Positions 46,673 through 55,184 of a stretch of DNA of 64,000 bases are shown piece by piece (position 1 is the stretch's first letter; each line of letters begins with the position of its first letter). A program made the position numbers and the translations under genes. Below the pieces are notes generated by a model. The model did not search any database, was not told the origin of the DNA, and saw only the letters and a program-made list of their open reading frames with translations. Source of the DNA: Pelosinus baikalensis (GTDB lineage Bacteria; Bacillota; Negativicutes; DSM-13327); contig NZ_JAJHJB010000007.1 in assembly GCF_020819555.1 (NCBI RefSeq), positions 88,231-152,230 of the forward strand, given 5' to 3'.

Positions 46673-46866
46673 ATGTGTCTACATTTTTTATTTCAGATAA
46701 ATCTTCATTTGCTCTTTTCCTTTACGACATCATCTCGTGCATTTGCCTCATATAGCCTTGATATATGCTGGGAGTGCAGCCTTAACTGTACTCTCCCTAA
46801 AAAAACAATTGACTTGGAGTTAAATCCGAGTGCTAGACTGATTTTAAAGGTGCATAAATGACGATT
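46672..46866 (+). repeat. Island leader repeat, copy 1
   Basis: Shares diverged sequence with 48694-48870 (for example CATCTCGTGCATTTG followed by CTCATAT) and, over its right 90 nt, with 57958-58046 (CCTTAACTGTACTC then a poly-A run and the MerR-type promoter). It ends with ATGACGATT, similar to the merR start, but stops after six codons. Confidence 0.65.
46809..46839 (+). promoter_or_regulatory. MerR-type promoter 1
   Basis: TTGACT and TAGACT with a 19-nt spacer. The operator is degenerate: CTTGGAGT on the left, TCCGAGT on the right. It leads into the broken Tat-signal gene. Confidence 0.75.
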
Positions 46867-46889
46867 GAAGCAACTTAAAGGGACTCGTA

Positions 46890-47049
46890 ATGAATCGCCG
46901 GGATTTTAAAAGTTGTTGCATCAGTAGGACTAGCTTCGACAATTTTGCCTGGTTATTTTCCCAAATCTAGTAGTCCGGTTTTACCGGATCAAAGTCAGAA
47001 AAACAGCCTTCAAGGGGGCCCTCATGGGCAGGCATTTGAAAAACGGTGA
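46890..47049 (+). pseudogene. Tat-signal protein remnant, frameshifted
   Basis: Begins MNRRDF, then after a shift of reading frame around 46903-46910 continues KVVASVGLASTILPGYFPKS. Together these make a typical twin-arginine signal peptide. The frame then ends at a TGA after about 53 residues with no mature domain, so it is both frameshifted and truncated. The passenger cannot be identified. It has a ribosome site AAAGGGA and lies behind MerR-type promoter 1; tatA and a broken tatC lie at 57.2-57.9 kb. Confidence 0.72.
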
Positions 47050-47053
47050 TAAA

Positions 47054-48435
47054 TCATTCGATACTGCTCTGCTGGGCTAATTCTGTAATACGAGCCCAGT
47101 TCGCATTTACGGCAGCCGCAATTTTATTTTTCCCTTCGATGTCCAAATGCAGCCCGTCAACTGCCAATTTCGAAGGAAGGATTCCATTGGTGTATTCCAT
47201 ATCGCGCGCCACATCGATATGTACCTGAGTCCGGATAAAATTGTTAACCAACCGTATTTGCTCCTGCCAGTCCGGAGCCGTGGATTCATTAAATACTTTT
47301 TTGATATTGTCCGGATTAATTGGCGGCAGCGTCAAAAATACAGGCCGGATATTGTTGACGAGACATTTTTCTTTCAGGACTTCAAATCTGCTATAACATT
47401 TTCCGCTGTTACTCCTCCACGTAGACTGTTTGTACCGGCCAAAATTATGAGATACTGAGGATGGAAAGGTAAAACATCCTGCTCAAATCTCTCAACCATG
47501 GTTTGACTGGTATCGCCGCTTTTCCCAAGGTTTACACTTGGAAAATCAAGATAATACTGATAGCTGTACTCCCAATCCGCTGGTGAATAGGAAACACTAC
47601 CACCACCATGAGTAATGCTATCACCGAATGTCGCCACAGCAACATGCATATTGGGATTAACACTAAATTGTCCGGCATCCGAATACACCTTAACTGGGTT
47701 TTCATTCTGGTCAAGCCCCCGCACCCTCCAATAAAACGGTTTCTCGGCAATTCTAGGCTCTTCATCATAGTAGTCAAACCCTATAGCTATAGCTGATTCG
47801 ATCCTGTGGATGGATGGAGCAACCCCGTTGGGGTTCTCCGGCAAATCATCTAATATTTCAACTTCATACTTTTCAGTTCCTGTGATTGGAATCCATGCAT
47901 AAACCGGATACAGCAACGTAGCACCAGCGCTCTGATTGAAAATTGAAGTAGGGACAGGTTTTTGAATAACGTCTTGTTGCCGATCGATATATACTTTTTC
48001 CGCATCAGAAAAAAAACCTATAGGGTTGCCATCAATATCCAGTCCGCGAACACGCCAATAGAAGGATTCACTCTTGTAATACTTAGATAGGTCAGCGTTA
48101 AACCCGTTAACATAGATTTTGTTTGTTGAAAAGAAACAGTTTGGATATGATACGGGTTTATCGGGATTCTCCGGTGGTTTGGTTAATAACTCTATTTCAT
48201 AAGCCACCGCCCCTTCGATTTTGGTCCAGGTCAGCACAGGTTTTATAGAAGCCGGTTTTTGATGGGAAAAATGAACGGTTGGAACTGGTTTATTTTCCCG
48301 TGAATTTGTCCTGCATTCAGCCCATGCAGATACCACCTCGATGGTTTCGGAAATAAAACATCCTGCCCAGAGGAGCGTTGCAAGACTCAATAAGAAGCTG
48401 ATCAAAAAAGTATTTCTATATAATTTTCTTCTCAC
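47054..48435 (-). pseudogene. Secreted SGNH/GDSL hydrolase, split by a frameshift
   Basis: Two frames join into one gene. The first (48435-47374, 353 codons) has a signal segment, two Fn3-like repeats (each with ENPxG/D and YWRVRGLD), then the SGNH domain with FGDSITHGGG, NLGKSGDTS and AGTNSLRGG. It stops at a TGA at 47374. The second (to 47054) continues with the missing part, TLPPINPDNIKKVF, and the catalytic Asp/His block VDGLHLD. A one-base deletion near 47376-47382 explains the break. Without correction the catalytic Asp and His are lost. Behind MerR-type promoter 2. A sequencing error cannot be excluded. Confidence 0.82.
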
Positions 48436-48543
48436 AAGTTCCCCTCCTTTACCATTATGAAGAGTTCAATTAAAATACCTGAGCTCATTTGTAGTATTAG
48501 CTATGCTGTTCAACTGAATGGATAAAATTTTGAACTACATTTT

Positions 48544-48574
48544 ATGTTACAACTTTGAGTAGACTCAAAGTCAA
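48544..48574 (-). promoter_or_regulatory. MerR-type promoter 2 (SGNH gene)
   Basis: Minus strand TTGACT, 19-nt spacer, TAACAT. Operator variant ACTTTGAGT-CT-ACTCAAAGT, like promoter 8. Confidence 0.85.
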
Positions 48575-48651
48575 TAGGTCTTATAAAAATTTTTCAAACC
48601 CAAACTAGCTCAATAATGCGGCGCGGAAAATCCCACCTAATTTGCAACCCG

Positions 48652-48689
48652 CGAAAAGCTATCCTGGATTATCCCAGGATAGCTTTTCG
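48652..48689. other. Perfect 16-bp hairpin
   Basis: CGAAAAGCTATCCTGG and its exact complement, with a 6-nt loop and no T-run on either side. It sits at the start of leader repeat copy 2, in the place taken by a terminator in copy 1. Confidence 0.75.
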
Positions 48690-48693
48690 AATG

Positions 48694-48870
48694 TGTCTGT
48701 ACTTTCTATTTTAGATAATTCTCCATAGCTCTTTATCATCTCGTGCATTTGACTCATATGGCTTTAATAAATGACGAGGGTGTAACTTAAGTGCACTCAA
48801 AAAAACACTTGACTGTGAGTTAACTCCAAGTACTAGACTTAATTTCAAGGGGGAAACATGATGATTGCAG
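48694..48870 (+). repeat. Island leader repeat, copy 2
   Basis: Diverged copy of 46672-46866 with the same order: GTGTCT, CTCGTGCATTTG, poly-A, MerR-type promoter, ATGATGATTG. Confidence 0.62.
48809..48839 (+). promoter_or_regulatory. MerR-type promoter 3
   Basis: TTGACT, 19-nt spacer, TAGACT. Operator CTGTGAGTTAACTCCAAGT, with a damaged left arm. It leads into a flavodoxin-family fragment. Confidence 0.78.
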
Positions 48871-48909
48871 GAAAAACAGATATCCAACTATCCGCAATCA
48901 ACTATTCTC

Positions 48910-49123
48910 GAAGGTTTGGTAGTTGAGGGCAATAAAATAAAAACCACGCAACCCGAGATAACTAAATGGTTGCGTGAAATTAAAATTATAGAATGAAATA
49001 GTTGTACGGCAAAACAAGCAAAAGAAAAAGGTATTATTTACGGGACTGGAGCCTGGAATAAGGGGGACATTAAAGAACAACCTGGAATGAAGCAGGCATA
49101 TGAAATGGGAAAAAGCGTATAAA
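48910..49123 (+). pseudogene. Flavodoxin-family protein, C-terminal remnant
   Basis: One frame with an in-frame TGA at 48994. Its second half, KGIIYGTGAWNKGDIKEQPG followed by MKQAYEMGKSV, resembles the C-terminal end of flavodoxin/NADPH-dependent FMN reductase-like proteins. The FMN-binding N-terminal half is absent. Behind MerR-type promoter 3. Confidence 0.6.
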
Positions 49124-49138
49124 ATTGGAGGAATAAGA

Positions 49139-49276
49139 TTGGAGCAGAAATCTGTGGCAGCGAAACAGTTATTTACTAATAAGGATTTATTCAAATTATT
49201 TTTGCCAGTAATCATAGCGCAGATTTTCGTATACCGGAATATAAGTGGAAAATGGACTACGTTTCATGCAATTTAA
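49139..49276 (+). pseudogene. MATE-type efflux transporter, N-terminal remnant
   Basis: TTG start with GGAGG upstream. LFTNKDLFKLFLPVIIAQIF is the typical first segment of MATE-family transporters; after this the frame drifts and stops at residue 45, where a full protein would have about 450. Confidence 0.55.
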
Positions 49277-49398
49277 ACGATAATCTGCTATGTAAGTTAT
49301 TGGTATTTCGTATTGTCATTACCTGATCGAACGTATGAATAGTTCATAATTTATAGTGAACTCTAAGTGACGCGATATTATTAAAATTGAAAAAACTA

Positions 49399-49429
49399 TT
49401 GACTTGGAGCAAACTCCAAGTGATAGAGT
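49399..49429 (+). promoter_or_regulatory. MerR-type promoter 4 (first aldo-keto reductase)
   Basis: TTGACT, 19-nt spacer, TAGAGT. Operator ACTTGGAGCAAACTCCAAGT: near-perfect arms with an altered centre. Confidence 0.85.
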
Positions 49430-49494
49430 TTATATAGCAGGAAGAAAAAAATTATAGACAAGTAAAAACAAGTAAAAAAAGGGGGGTTATTACT

Positions 49495-50496
49495 ATGAAA
49501 TACAGAAAACTAGGAAAAACAGACATTGAAGTATCAGCAGTTGGGTTAGGCTGCATGGGAATGAGCACTGCTTACGGGCAGAAAAATGATAAAGAAAGTA
49601 TTGCCACTTTACAATATGCATTAGATCTTGGGATAAACTTCTGGGATACTGCTGATATTTATGGAAACGGCGCAAATGAAGAACTGATTTCTAAAGTGCT
49701 GGTTCCGAACCGCAATAAGATTTTTATTGCAACGAAATTTGCTTTCCGTGTAAGAGATACAAAAGGAGATGCATTTGTTGGCGGTGATACTTATCTTGAC
49801 GCTTCCCCGAAGTGGATGAAGCAGGCCGTTGAGGGCAGTCTCAGACGTTTGAAAATCGATACCATTGATCTTTATTATGCACACCGTGTTGATCCTACTG
49901 TTCCTGTAGAAGAAACAGTAGGTGCCATGTCTGAACTGGTAAAGGAAGGAAAAGTGCGGTACTTAGGTTTAAGTGAGTGTACACCAGAGGATTTGAAAAA
50001 GGCGTATGCTGTCCACCCGATAACTGCGGTACAAAGTGAATACTCTTTGCTCACCCGTGAAGTGGAAAAAGAGATTCTTCCATTAACAAAAGAGTTAGGT
50101 ATAACATTCGTTCCGTTTGCTCCGTTAAGTCGTGGATTGATTACAAACAATCTCAATGTGAGTACACTTGCATCAAATGATTTCCGCAAAAATCTGCCAC
50201 GCTATAATGGAGAATATTTAGATAATAATCAAAAATTAGCATCTGAATTTGCCGAATTTGCCGCAGGTAAAAATTGCACACCTGCGCAGCTTGCCATAGC
50301 ATGGGTAATGGTACAAAGTGATAACATCATTCCTATTCCTGGAACAAAACGTAGAAAATATCTGGAAGAAAATACAGGTGCGGCAGATGTAACTCTGACT
50401 GCTAAGGATCTGGAAGAGATCGAAAACTTATTAAAGAAGTATCCAAATATCGGGCCACGCTACAGTGCCCGTGAGAGCAAATTTGTAAAAAAATAA
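49495..50496 (+). CDS. Aldo/keto reductase
   Basis: NAD(P)H-dependent carbonyl reductase, 333 aa, intact. Catalytic tetrad visible: Asp and Tyr in WDTADIYGNG, Lys in FIATKFAF, and His in DLYYAHRVD. The C-terminal cofactor motif is IPIPGTKRRKYLEEN. Close to the YakC/AKR13-type branch. It follows MerR-type promoter 4 and fits an aldehyde-detoxifying role. Substrate unknown. Confidence 0.92.
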   Translation: MKYRKLGKTDIEVSAVGLGCMGMSTAYGQKNDKESIATLQYALDLGINFWDTADIYGNGANEELISKVLVPNRNKIFIATKFAFRVRDTKGDAFVGGDTYLDASPKWMKQAVEGSLRRLKIDTIDLYYAHRVDPTVPVEETVGAMSELVKEGKVRYLGLSECTPEDLKKAYAVHPITAVQSEYSLLTREVEKEILPLTKELGITFVPFAPLSRGLITNNLNVSTLASNDFRKNLPRYNGEYLDNNQKLASEFAEFAAGKNCTPAQLAIAWVMVQSDNIIPIPGTKRRKYLEENTGAADVTLTAKDLEEIENLLKKYPNIGPRYSARESKFVKK

Positions 50497-50616
50497 AAAT
50501 TAGATACTTTGTATAAGTGAATCGATGTTTAAACTTACCGGTAGCGAACCAGGTGCCTGAAATCAGGTAACTGGTTTGCTGCTTTTGTAAAAAAAAAGAA
50601 CAGGAGGAAATAAGAG

Positions 50617-51738
50617 ATGGAACAGAAAAAATTAGGATTTGGCTTCATGCGATTACCGGTAAAGGGTCAGGATGATCCGACAAGTATTGATATGGATACA
50701 TTAAATCAAATGGTAGATACTTTTTTGGAAAGAGGCTTTACTTATTTTGATACAGCTTATATGTATCATGCGGGTAAAAGTGAGATAGCTATTAGAGAGG
50801 CTTTGGTAAAGCGTCATAAAAGAGACAGCTTCACGGTAGCCACAAAATTACCAACAATGTTTTTGAAAACCAGAGAAGATCAGGAAAGAATTTTTAACGA
50901 GCAGTTAGAAAAATGTGGTGTAGATTACTTCGATTACTATCTTCTTCACAACCTTGGTGTAACGAATTATGAGACAGCTCAAAGATTAGATAGTTTTGCA
51001 TTTGTTCAAGAAAAGAAAAAAGAAGGAAAAATTAGACAGATGGGATTTTCTTATCATGATCATGCGGATTTATTAGAAGAAATCCTGACAGCACATCCGG
51101 AAGTCGATTTTGTCCAGTTGCAGATTAATTATCTGGATTGGGACAATGAAAGCATTCAGTCAAGGAAATGCTACTCCGTTGCCAGAAAACATAATAAATC
51201 GGTTATTGTTATGGAACCTGTCAAAGGTGGTAACCTTGCGAAGGTGCCTGAAAAAGCAGAGGAATTATTTAAAGAATATCATCCTGATATGTCCATACCG
51301 TCATGGGCTATTCGTTATGCGGCAAGCCTTGAAGGAGTTATGATTGTGTTAAGTGGGATGTCTGACATGGAGCAGTTACTGGACAATACGGGATATATGC
51401 AGGAGTTTGAACCATTTGTACAGGAAGAATATGATATTGTAAAAAAGGCTGTAACAATTATTAATGAAGCAATTGCGATTCCATGTACAGCCTGTCAGTA
51501 CTGTGTAGAGGACTGTCCGAAAAACATAGCCATTCCCAAGTATTTTGCATTATACAATACGGAAAAGCAATCTTTAAAAACAGCGTTTTCGATACAAAAG
51601 GTATATTACGATAATTATACAAAAACACATGGAAAAGCATCAGACTGTATCGGATGTAAACAGTGTGAAAGACATTGTCCGCAGCATATTGAGATTGCAA
51701 AATCTTTAAAGGATGTAGCGGATACTTTTGAAGCATAA
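50617..51738 (+). CDS. Aldo/keto reductase with C-terminal 4Fe-4S ferredoxin domain
   Basis: 373 aa, intact. The N-terminal barrel has FDTAYMYHAG and ATKLPT, then DYYLLHNLG with the catalytic His. The C-terminal domain has two Cys clusters, CTACQYCVEDCPKNIAIP and CIGCKQCERHCPQHIEI, sufficient for two 4Fe-4S clusters. Such AKR/ferredoxin fusions are common in strict anaerobes and may take electrons from ferredoxin. Ribosome site ACAGGAGG. Likely co-transcribed with the previous reductase. Confidence 0.92.
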   Translation: MEQKKLGFGFMRLPVKGQDDPTSIDMDTLNQMVDTFLERGFTYFDTAYMYHAGKSEIAIREALVKRHKRDSFTVATKLPTMFLKTREDQERIFNEQLEKCGVDYFDYYLLHNLGVTNYETAQRLDSFAFVQEKKKEGKIRQMGFSYHDHADLLEEILTAHPEVDFVQLQINYLDWDNESIQSRKCYSVARKHNKSVIVMEPVKGGNLAKVPEKAEELFKEYHPDMSIPSWAIRYAASLEGVMIVLSGMSDMEQLLDNTGYMQEFEPFVQEEYDIVKKAVTIINEAIAIPCTACQYCVEDCPKNIAIPKYFALYNTEKQSLKTAFSIQKVYYDNYTKTHGKASDCIGCKQCERHCPQHIEIAKSLKDVADTFEA

Positions 51739-51771
51739 CTTCCTTTCCGCAAATAGTTATGGGGGATTACT

Positions 51772-52397
51772 ATGGAATATCGAATAGTAGGAAGAACCGG
51801 GATTAAGGTAAGTGCCATTGGTCTTGGCGGTGAGGGATTTGAAAATAAAAGTTATAAAGACTGCGAAGCAATGATTGATTTCGCAATCAAAGAAGGTATT
51901 AATTTCATTGACATATATAATTCAAATCCGGAAGTTAGAAGTAATGTTGGCAAAGCGTTACGTAAATATCCTCGAAGCAGCTTTGTTATTCAAGGACATC
52001 TAGGTTCTACCTGGGATAACGGACAATATCGGCGTACTAGGGATGTTAATGAAGTCGTCACTGTTTAACCAGGCCGGCAGTTGCTTCCGTAATGGTTGGA
52101 GTATCTAATACAAATCAAATACTTGCAGCATCTGCCTATGTTACTACAAGTAATAAAGAGAAAGATTATAGTGAAGTTCTTGCAAATGCTCCAAGAAGTT
52201 CATTTAGCGGACATTGTATGTATTGTGGACATTGTGCCCCATGTTCGAAAAAGATAGATATTGCAGCAGTAAATAAATATTTAGATTTAGCATTAATTCA
52301 AGAAGATGTTCCTGAAACATTAAAGAATCATTATGACTTATTAGAACATCATGCAAGCGAGTGTATAGAATGTGGGTTATGCAGGTCACCAAATTAA
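51772..52397 (+). pseudogene. Third aldo/keto reductase, internally deleted
   Basis: Starts normally with MEYRIVGRTGIKVSAIGLGG and the first 95 residues of a reductase, then loses most of the barrel and resumes in another frame at 52074 with RPAVASVMVGVSNTNQILAA and a ferredoxin-like tail (CMYCGHCAPCSKKID, CIECGLC) that is also shortened. The catalytic His region is missing, so it cannot be active. It is the third reductase in the row. Confidence 0.85.
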
Positions 52398-52412
52398 TAC
52401 GATTAATAATAC

Positions 52413-52443
52413 TTGACTTGGAGTTAACTCCAAATGCTATGAT
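52413..52443 (+). promoter_or_regulatory. MerR-type promoter 5 (first merR)
   Basis: TTGACT, 19-nt spacer, TATGAT. Operator ACTTGGAGTTAACTCCAAAT, almost perfectly symmetric. It stands 26 nt before the gene, so the regulator probably controls itself. Confidence 0.9.
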
Positions 52444-52468
52444 ATCGGATATTAGGGGGTGAAACCGC

Positions 52469-52855
52469 ATGACGATTACAGAAGTAAGTGAGAAATTTGA
52501 TATTTCCCAGGATACACTCCGCTATTATGAACGTATCGGACTGCTTCCTCGTGTGAACCGCAATAAAAGCAGAATCAGGGATTATACGGAAGACGACTGT
52601 AAGTGGGTCGAATTTATCAAATGTATGCGAAGTGCAGGTCTTCCGATTGAAGTCTTGATTGAGTATATTGGGCTGTTTCAACAGGGTGATGAAACCATTG
52701 ACGCAAGAAAAGAACTTTTTATAGAGCAGCGCAAGTTACTCATAACAAGAATGGAAGATATGAGGAAAACGCTGGAACGCATGGATTATAAAATTGCCAT
52801 GTTTGAACGCGCAATAGTTGAAAAAGAAAAAGAACTAATAAGGCCGGAAGAGTAG
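52469..52855 (+). CDS. MerR family regulator, copy 1
   Basis: 128-residue MerR-type activator. The winged helix starts with ITEVSEKFDISQDTLRYYER, followed by a long dimerisation helix. Cys52 (FIKCMRSAGLPIE) is at the position of the single reactive Cys in NmlR/AdhR-type regulators of carbonyl and electrophile response. The nearby promoters have the 19-bp spacer that MerR proteins act on by untwisting DNA. It differs from copy 2 (59116) at about 14 of 128 positions, mostly near the C-terminus. Confidence 0.93.
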   Translation: MTITEVSEKFDISQDTLRYYERIGLLPRVNRNKSRIRDYTEDDCKWVEFIKCMRSAGLPIEVLIEYIGLFQQGDETIDARKELFIEQRKLLITRMEDMRKTLERMDYKIAMFERAIVEKEKELIRPEE

Positions 52856-53027
52856 TTTTGTGGGGGAAAAGGTCTTGTATTATCTTCGCTATCAAATTCA
52901 TGCTTCAGGTAAAAGAATTAAGGAATAAGATTGAGAAAAAAATAATTAAAGCAGACCGTTCTTGTCATGGCAACCTCTTAGTATTTCTACATTATAAGTG
53001 AACAGATAAAGTAAGGAGATGCTTAAG

Positions 53028-53117
53028 ATGAATCAATGCAGAGAATTTGCATATTTTAATTACAAATTAGGGTTTACTAAGTCTACTCCAAAACCATCTT
53101 TTCGGAGAATTATATGA
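53028..53117 (+). CDS. Possible 29-residue leader peptide
   Basis: ATG with TAAGGAGATG upstream; sequence begins MNQCREFAYFNYKLGF. Its TGA overlaps the ATG of the following hydrolase, as in coupled translation. It may be a remnant or a real small protein; no homology recognised. Confidence 0.4.
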   Translation: MNQCREFAYFNYKLGFTKSTPKPSFRRII

Positions 53118-54235
53118 AAAGGTGGTTAAGAAAAATGCTATTAGCTTCGCTAATAGGCCTTGCCATGTTATCTCTTGGTATAGGTCTTTATCTACAGCAG
53201 CCTAAGTATGGAGCATTGCCTGAAGGTTCCCGCCTTGAAAGAATCAAAAGTTCGTCTAATTACCTTGACGGGCAATTTCAGAATTTAATTCCCACTCCTC
53301 AACGCATCGAAGGAACCAGTTCTGCTTCTTTGTGGTGGGAGTATCTTTTTACCAAAAAAGAACGTTTAACACCGACAGATTCCATTCCTTCAATAAAAAC
53401 AGATCTGATGACCTTGGACAAAAGTAAGGATGTAGTTATTTGGTTGGGACATTCTTCGTACTTTATGCAGCTTGGAGGCAAAAGGCTTCTGATTGATCCT
53501 GTATTTAGTTCTTATGCAGCGCCTGTTTCTTTCGTAAACAAGGCCTTTGAGGGAACCAATCAATACACAGCTGAAGATATGCCGGAAATCGATTATTTGC
53601 TTATTTCTCACGATCATTGGGATCACCTGGATTATCCCACTATTACCGCTCTGAAACCCAAAATTAAAAATGTGATCTGCGGTTTAGGAGTAGGTGCCTA
53701 TTTTGAACAATGGGGCTTTGCAAAAGACCTTATACATGAGGCTGACTGGTTTACTGCACTGGAACTGGAAAATGATTTCATTATCCATGTATTGCCTGCA
53801 CGCCATTATTCTGGGCGCATGCTGACCAGAAACAAGACTTTATGGACAGGCTTTGCACTGGTAACTCCACAGCACCAAGTTTTTATCAGTGGCGACAGTG
53901 GTTATGGGCAGCATTTTAAGCAAATTGGAGAAAGCTTAAATGGATTTGACCTTGTTATTTTAGATAACGGCCAGTACGACAAAAATTGGCCGTATATACA
54001 TATGACACCGGAAGAGGCGGTACAGGCTGCCGAAGACCTAAAGGCCAAAGCCTTGTTGCCAGCGCACGTAGGAAAATTTGCCATTGCCAACCATCCTTGG
54101 GATGAACCGTTTGAACGAATAACTCATGCTAGTAAGAATAAGAAATACAGGCTTCTTACTCCAATGATCGGACAGCCGATAGAGCTTGAAAATCAGCAAC
54201 AACACTTTTCTCCTTGGTGGGAAAGGGCCAAATAA
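53114..54235 (+). CDS. MBL-fold metallo-hydrolase (NAPE-PLD-like)
   Basis: Membrane-anchored metallo-beta-lactamase-fold protein, 373 aa, intact. N-terminal hydrophobic segment (about residues 9-27), then IWLGHSSYFMQLGGKRLLID, metal motif SHDHWDHLD, PARHYSGR and ISGDSGYG with further His/Asp ligands. It resembles the NAPE-PLD/RomA-like branch that includes phosphodiesterases. It is downstream of the first merR, possibly on the same transcript. Confidence 0.87.
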   Translation: MKRWLRKMLLASLIGLAMLSLGIGLYLQQPKYGALPEGSRLERIKSSSNYLDGQFQNLIPTPQRIEGTSSASLWWEYLFTKKERLTPTDSIPSIKTDLMTLDKSKDVVIWLGHSSYFMQLGGKRLLIDPVFSSYAAPVSFVNKAFEGTNQYTAEDMPEIDYLLISHDHWDHLDYPTITALKPKIKNVICGLGVGAYFEQWGFAKDLIHEADWFTALELENDFIIHVLPARHYSGRMLTRNKTLWTGFALVTPQHQVFISGDSGYGQHFKQIGESLNGFDLVILDNGQYDKNWPYIHMTPEEAVQAAEDLKAKALLPAHVGKFAIANHPWDEPFERITHASKNKKYRLLTPMIGQPIELENQQQHFSPWWERAK

Positions 54236-54270
54236 TGATAGAACTTCCTTTTGGTACGATTCCAGAGTGA

Positions 54271-54316
54271 AAACAACCCCCGCTTTGAGGCTGAGGCCTG
54301 AAAGCGGGGGTTGTTT
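54271..54316. terminator. Bidirectional terminator
   Basis: AAACAACCCCCGCTTT and AAAGCGGGGGTTGTTT form a perfect 16-bp stem between converging genes, with T-rich ends on both strands. Confidence 0.9.
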
Positions 54317-54382
54317 GTGTATATCGCCGCAATAAAGTTGCTGATTTTGGATAGCAAAGCAGAAGTTTATGATGAAATTTTT

Positions 54383-55051
54383 TTAGGATCTTTGTTGAAT
54401 CAGTCTTACGGTATAATAAGTCACGCAGACATAAAGCCCCATGATGGACAGGTAATCAACAGAAAAAAACACAAGGGATTGGTCAAAGTTCCAAAAATCA
54501 TAGGTATAATATAAAATCAGCTTAGAACCCACGTCTCTGTTAAAAGAAGCATACACTCCATATACAGTGATCAATACCGCCATAATTCGCAAGGTAAATG
54601 TGCGGTTACGGTTCGGAGCAGTAATATTTGCCAGCTTTCGCGCCGTATCCATAATCACTCCCCAGTGCATTCCAAGATGCACGGATATGAGGATAAATCC
54701 CCAATATGTGGACAGCATATGCAGCTTTCGTGCGAATAAGCCACCATTTAGGTCCATAAATGCAAACACGGTGCGAGAGAACATTACGCCGCTTATCATC
54801 AGTGCCAGCATCGCTGCAAGAAGAAGAATATTGACCGCTGTATGAAGAACACGAAGTGTATTGTACCTTCCTTTCAGAAGTGTTTTATACCATCCCCAAT
54901 TCAAAATATTGTGGACAATAAACAGTATAAACAGGGAAACGCCTAACAGCTCATGGATTGTGTTTCCGGTAAGGCGGCAAGCCATTAATACCAGCATGAG
55001 AATGGTCATAACGAGATCAATAACCATCTTGCAAAGCGTTTTTGTCTTCAA
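54383..55051 (-). CDS. DUF4405 (cytochrome b561-like) membrane protein
   Basis: About 222 aa with several TM helices. His residues in helices (NTIHELLGVSLFILFIVHNIL, LHTAVNILLL, LHMLSTYWGFILISVHLGMHW) fit a haem-binding four-helix bundle, although the axial ligands are not proven. TTG at 55051 follows AAAGGGGAGA; the longer frame from 55078 has no ribosome site. It is downstream of the flavodoxin gene and probably shares MerR-type promoter 6, suggesting a small redox module. Confidence 0.8.
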   Translation of the reverse strand: MKTKTLCKMVIDLVMTILMLVLMACRLTGNTIHELLGVSLFILFIVHNILNWGWYKTLLKGRYNTLRVLHTAVNILLLAAMLALMISGVMFSRTVFAFMDLNGGLFARKLHMLSTYWGFILISVHLGMHWGVIMDTARKLANITAPNRNRTFTLRIMAVLITVYGVYASFNRDVGSKLILYYTYDFWNFDQSLVFFSVDYLSIMGLYVCVTYYTVRLIQQRS

Positions 55052-55184
55052 AAAATCTCCCCTTTCTGTAATAAACAAAAATTAGGATGCCTATCCAACC
55101 ACGCAGCCAGCAGCAGATCCACATAGCATGTGACGCTGACTGGCCCGAAATCCACTTTGTGTTTTTCGAGTCTGGATAATTATG

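Larger units (their letters stand above)
48436..48900. other. Promoter and repeat region, no intact gene
   Basis: Contains MerR-type promoter 2 (minus), a 16-bp hairpin, leader repeat copy 2 and MerR-type promoter 3 (plus). The minus strand at about 48707-48778 reads PYESNARDDKELW, and 46672-46765 reads YEANARDDV, hinting at a shared gene-end remnant in both repeat copies. Confidence 0.6.

Noticed and set aside
46858..46875. Six-codon frame MTIEAT after promoter 1
   Set aside because: Too short to be a gene; used only as evidence for a copied merR leader.
50540..50585. Palindromic CCTGAAATCAGG near 50560 as a sister of the feo palindrome
   Set aside because: It is part of a larger hairpin (ACCAGGT...ACTGGTTT) between two reductase genes and probably a weak terminator; similarity judged coincidental.
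54311..55085. Plus-strand frames opposite the DUF4405 gene
   Set aside because: Shadows of a clear membrane protein on the other strand.
55080..55184. Possible remnant between flavodoxin and DUF4405 (VDFGPVSVTCYVDLLLAAWL)
   Set aside because: Open for only about 30 codons, no start or known family; could be chance.
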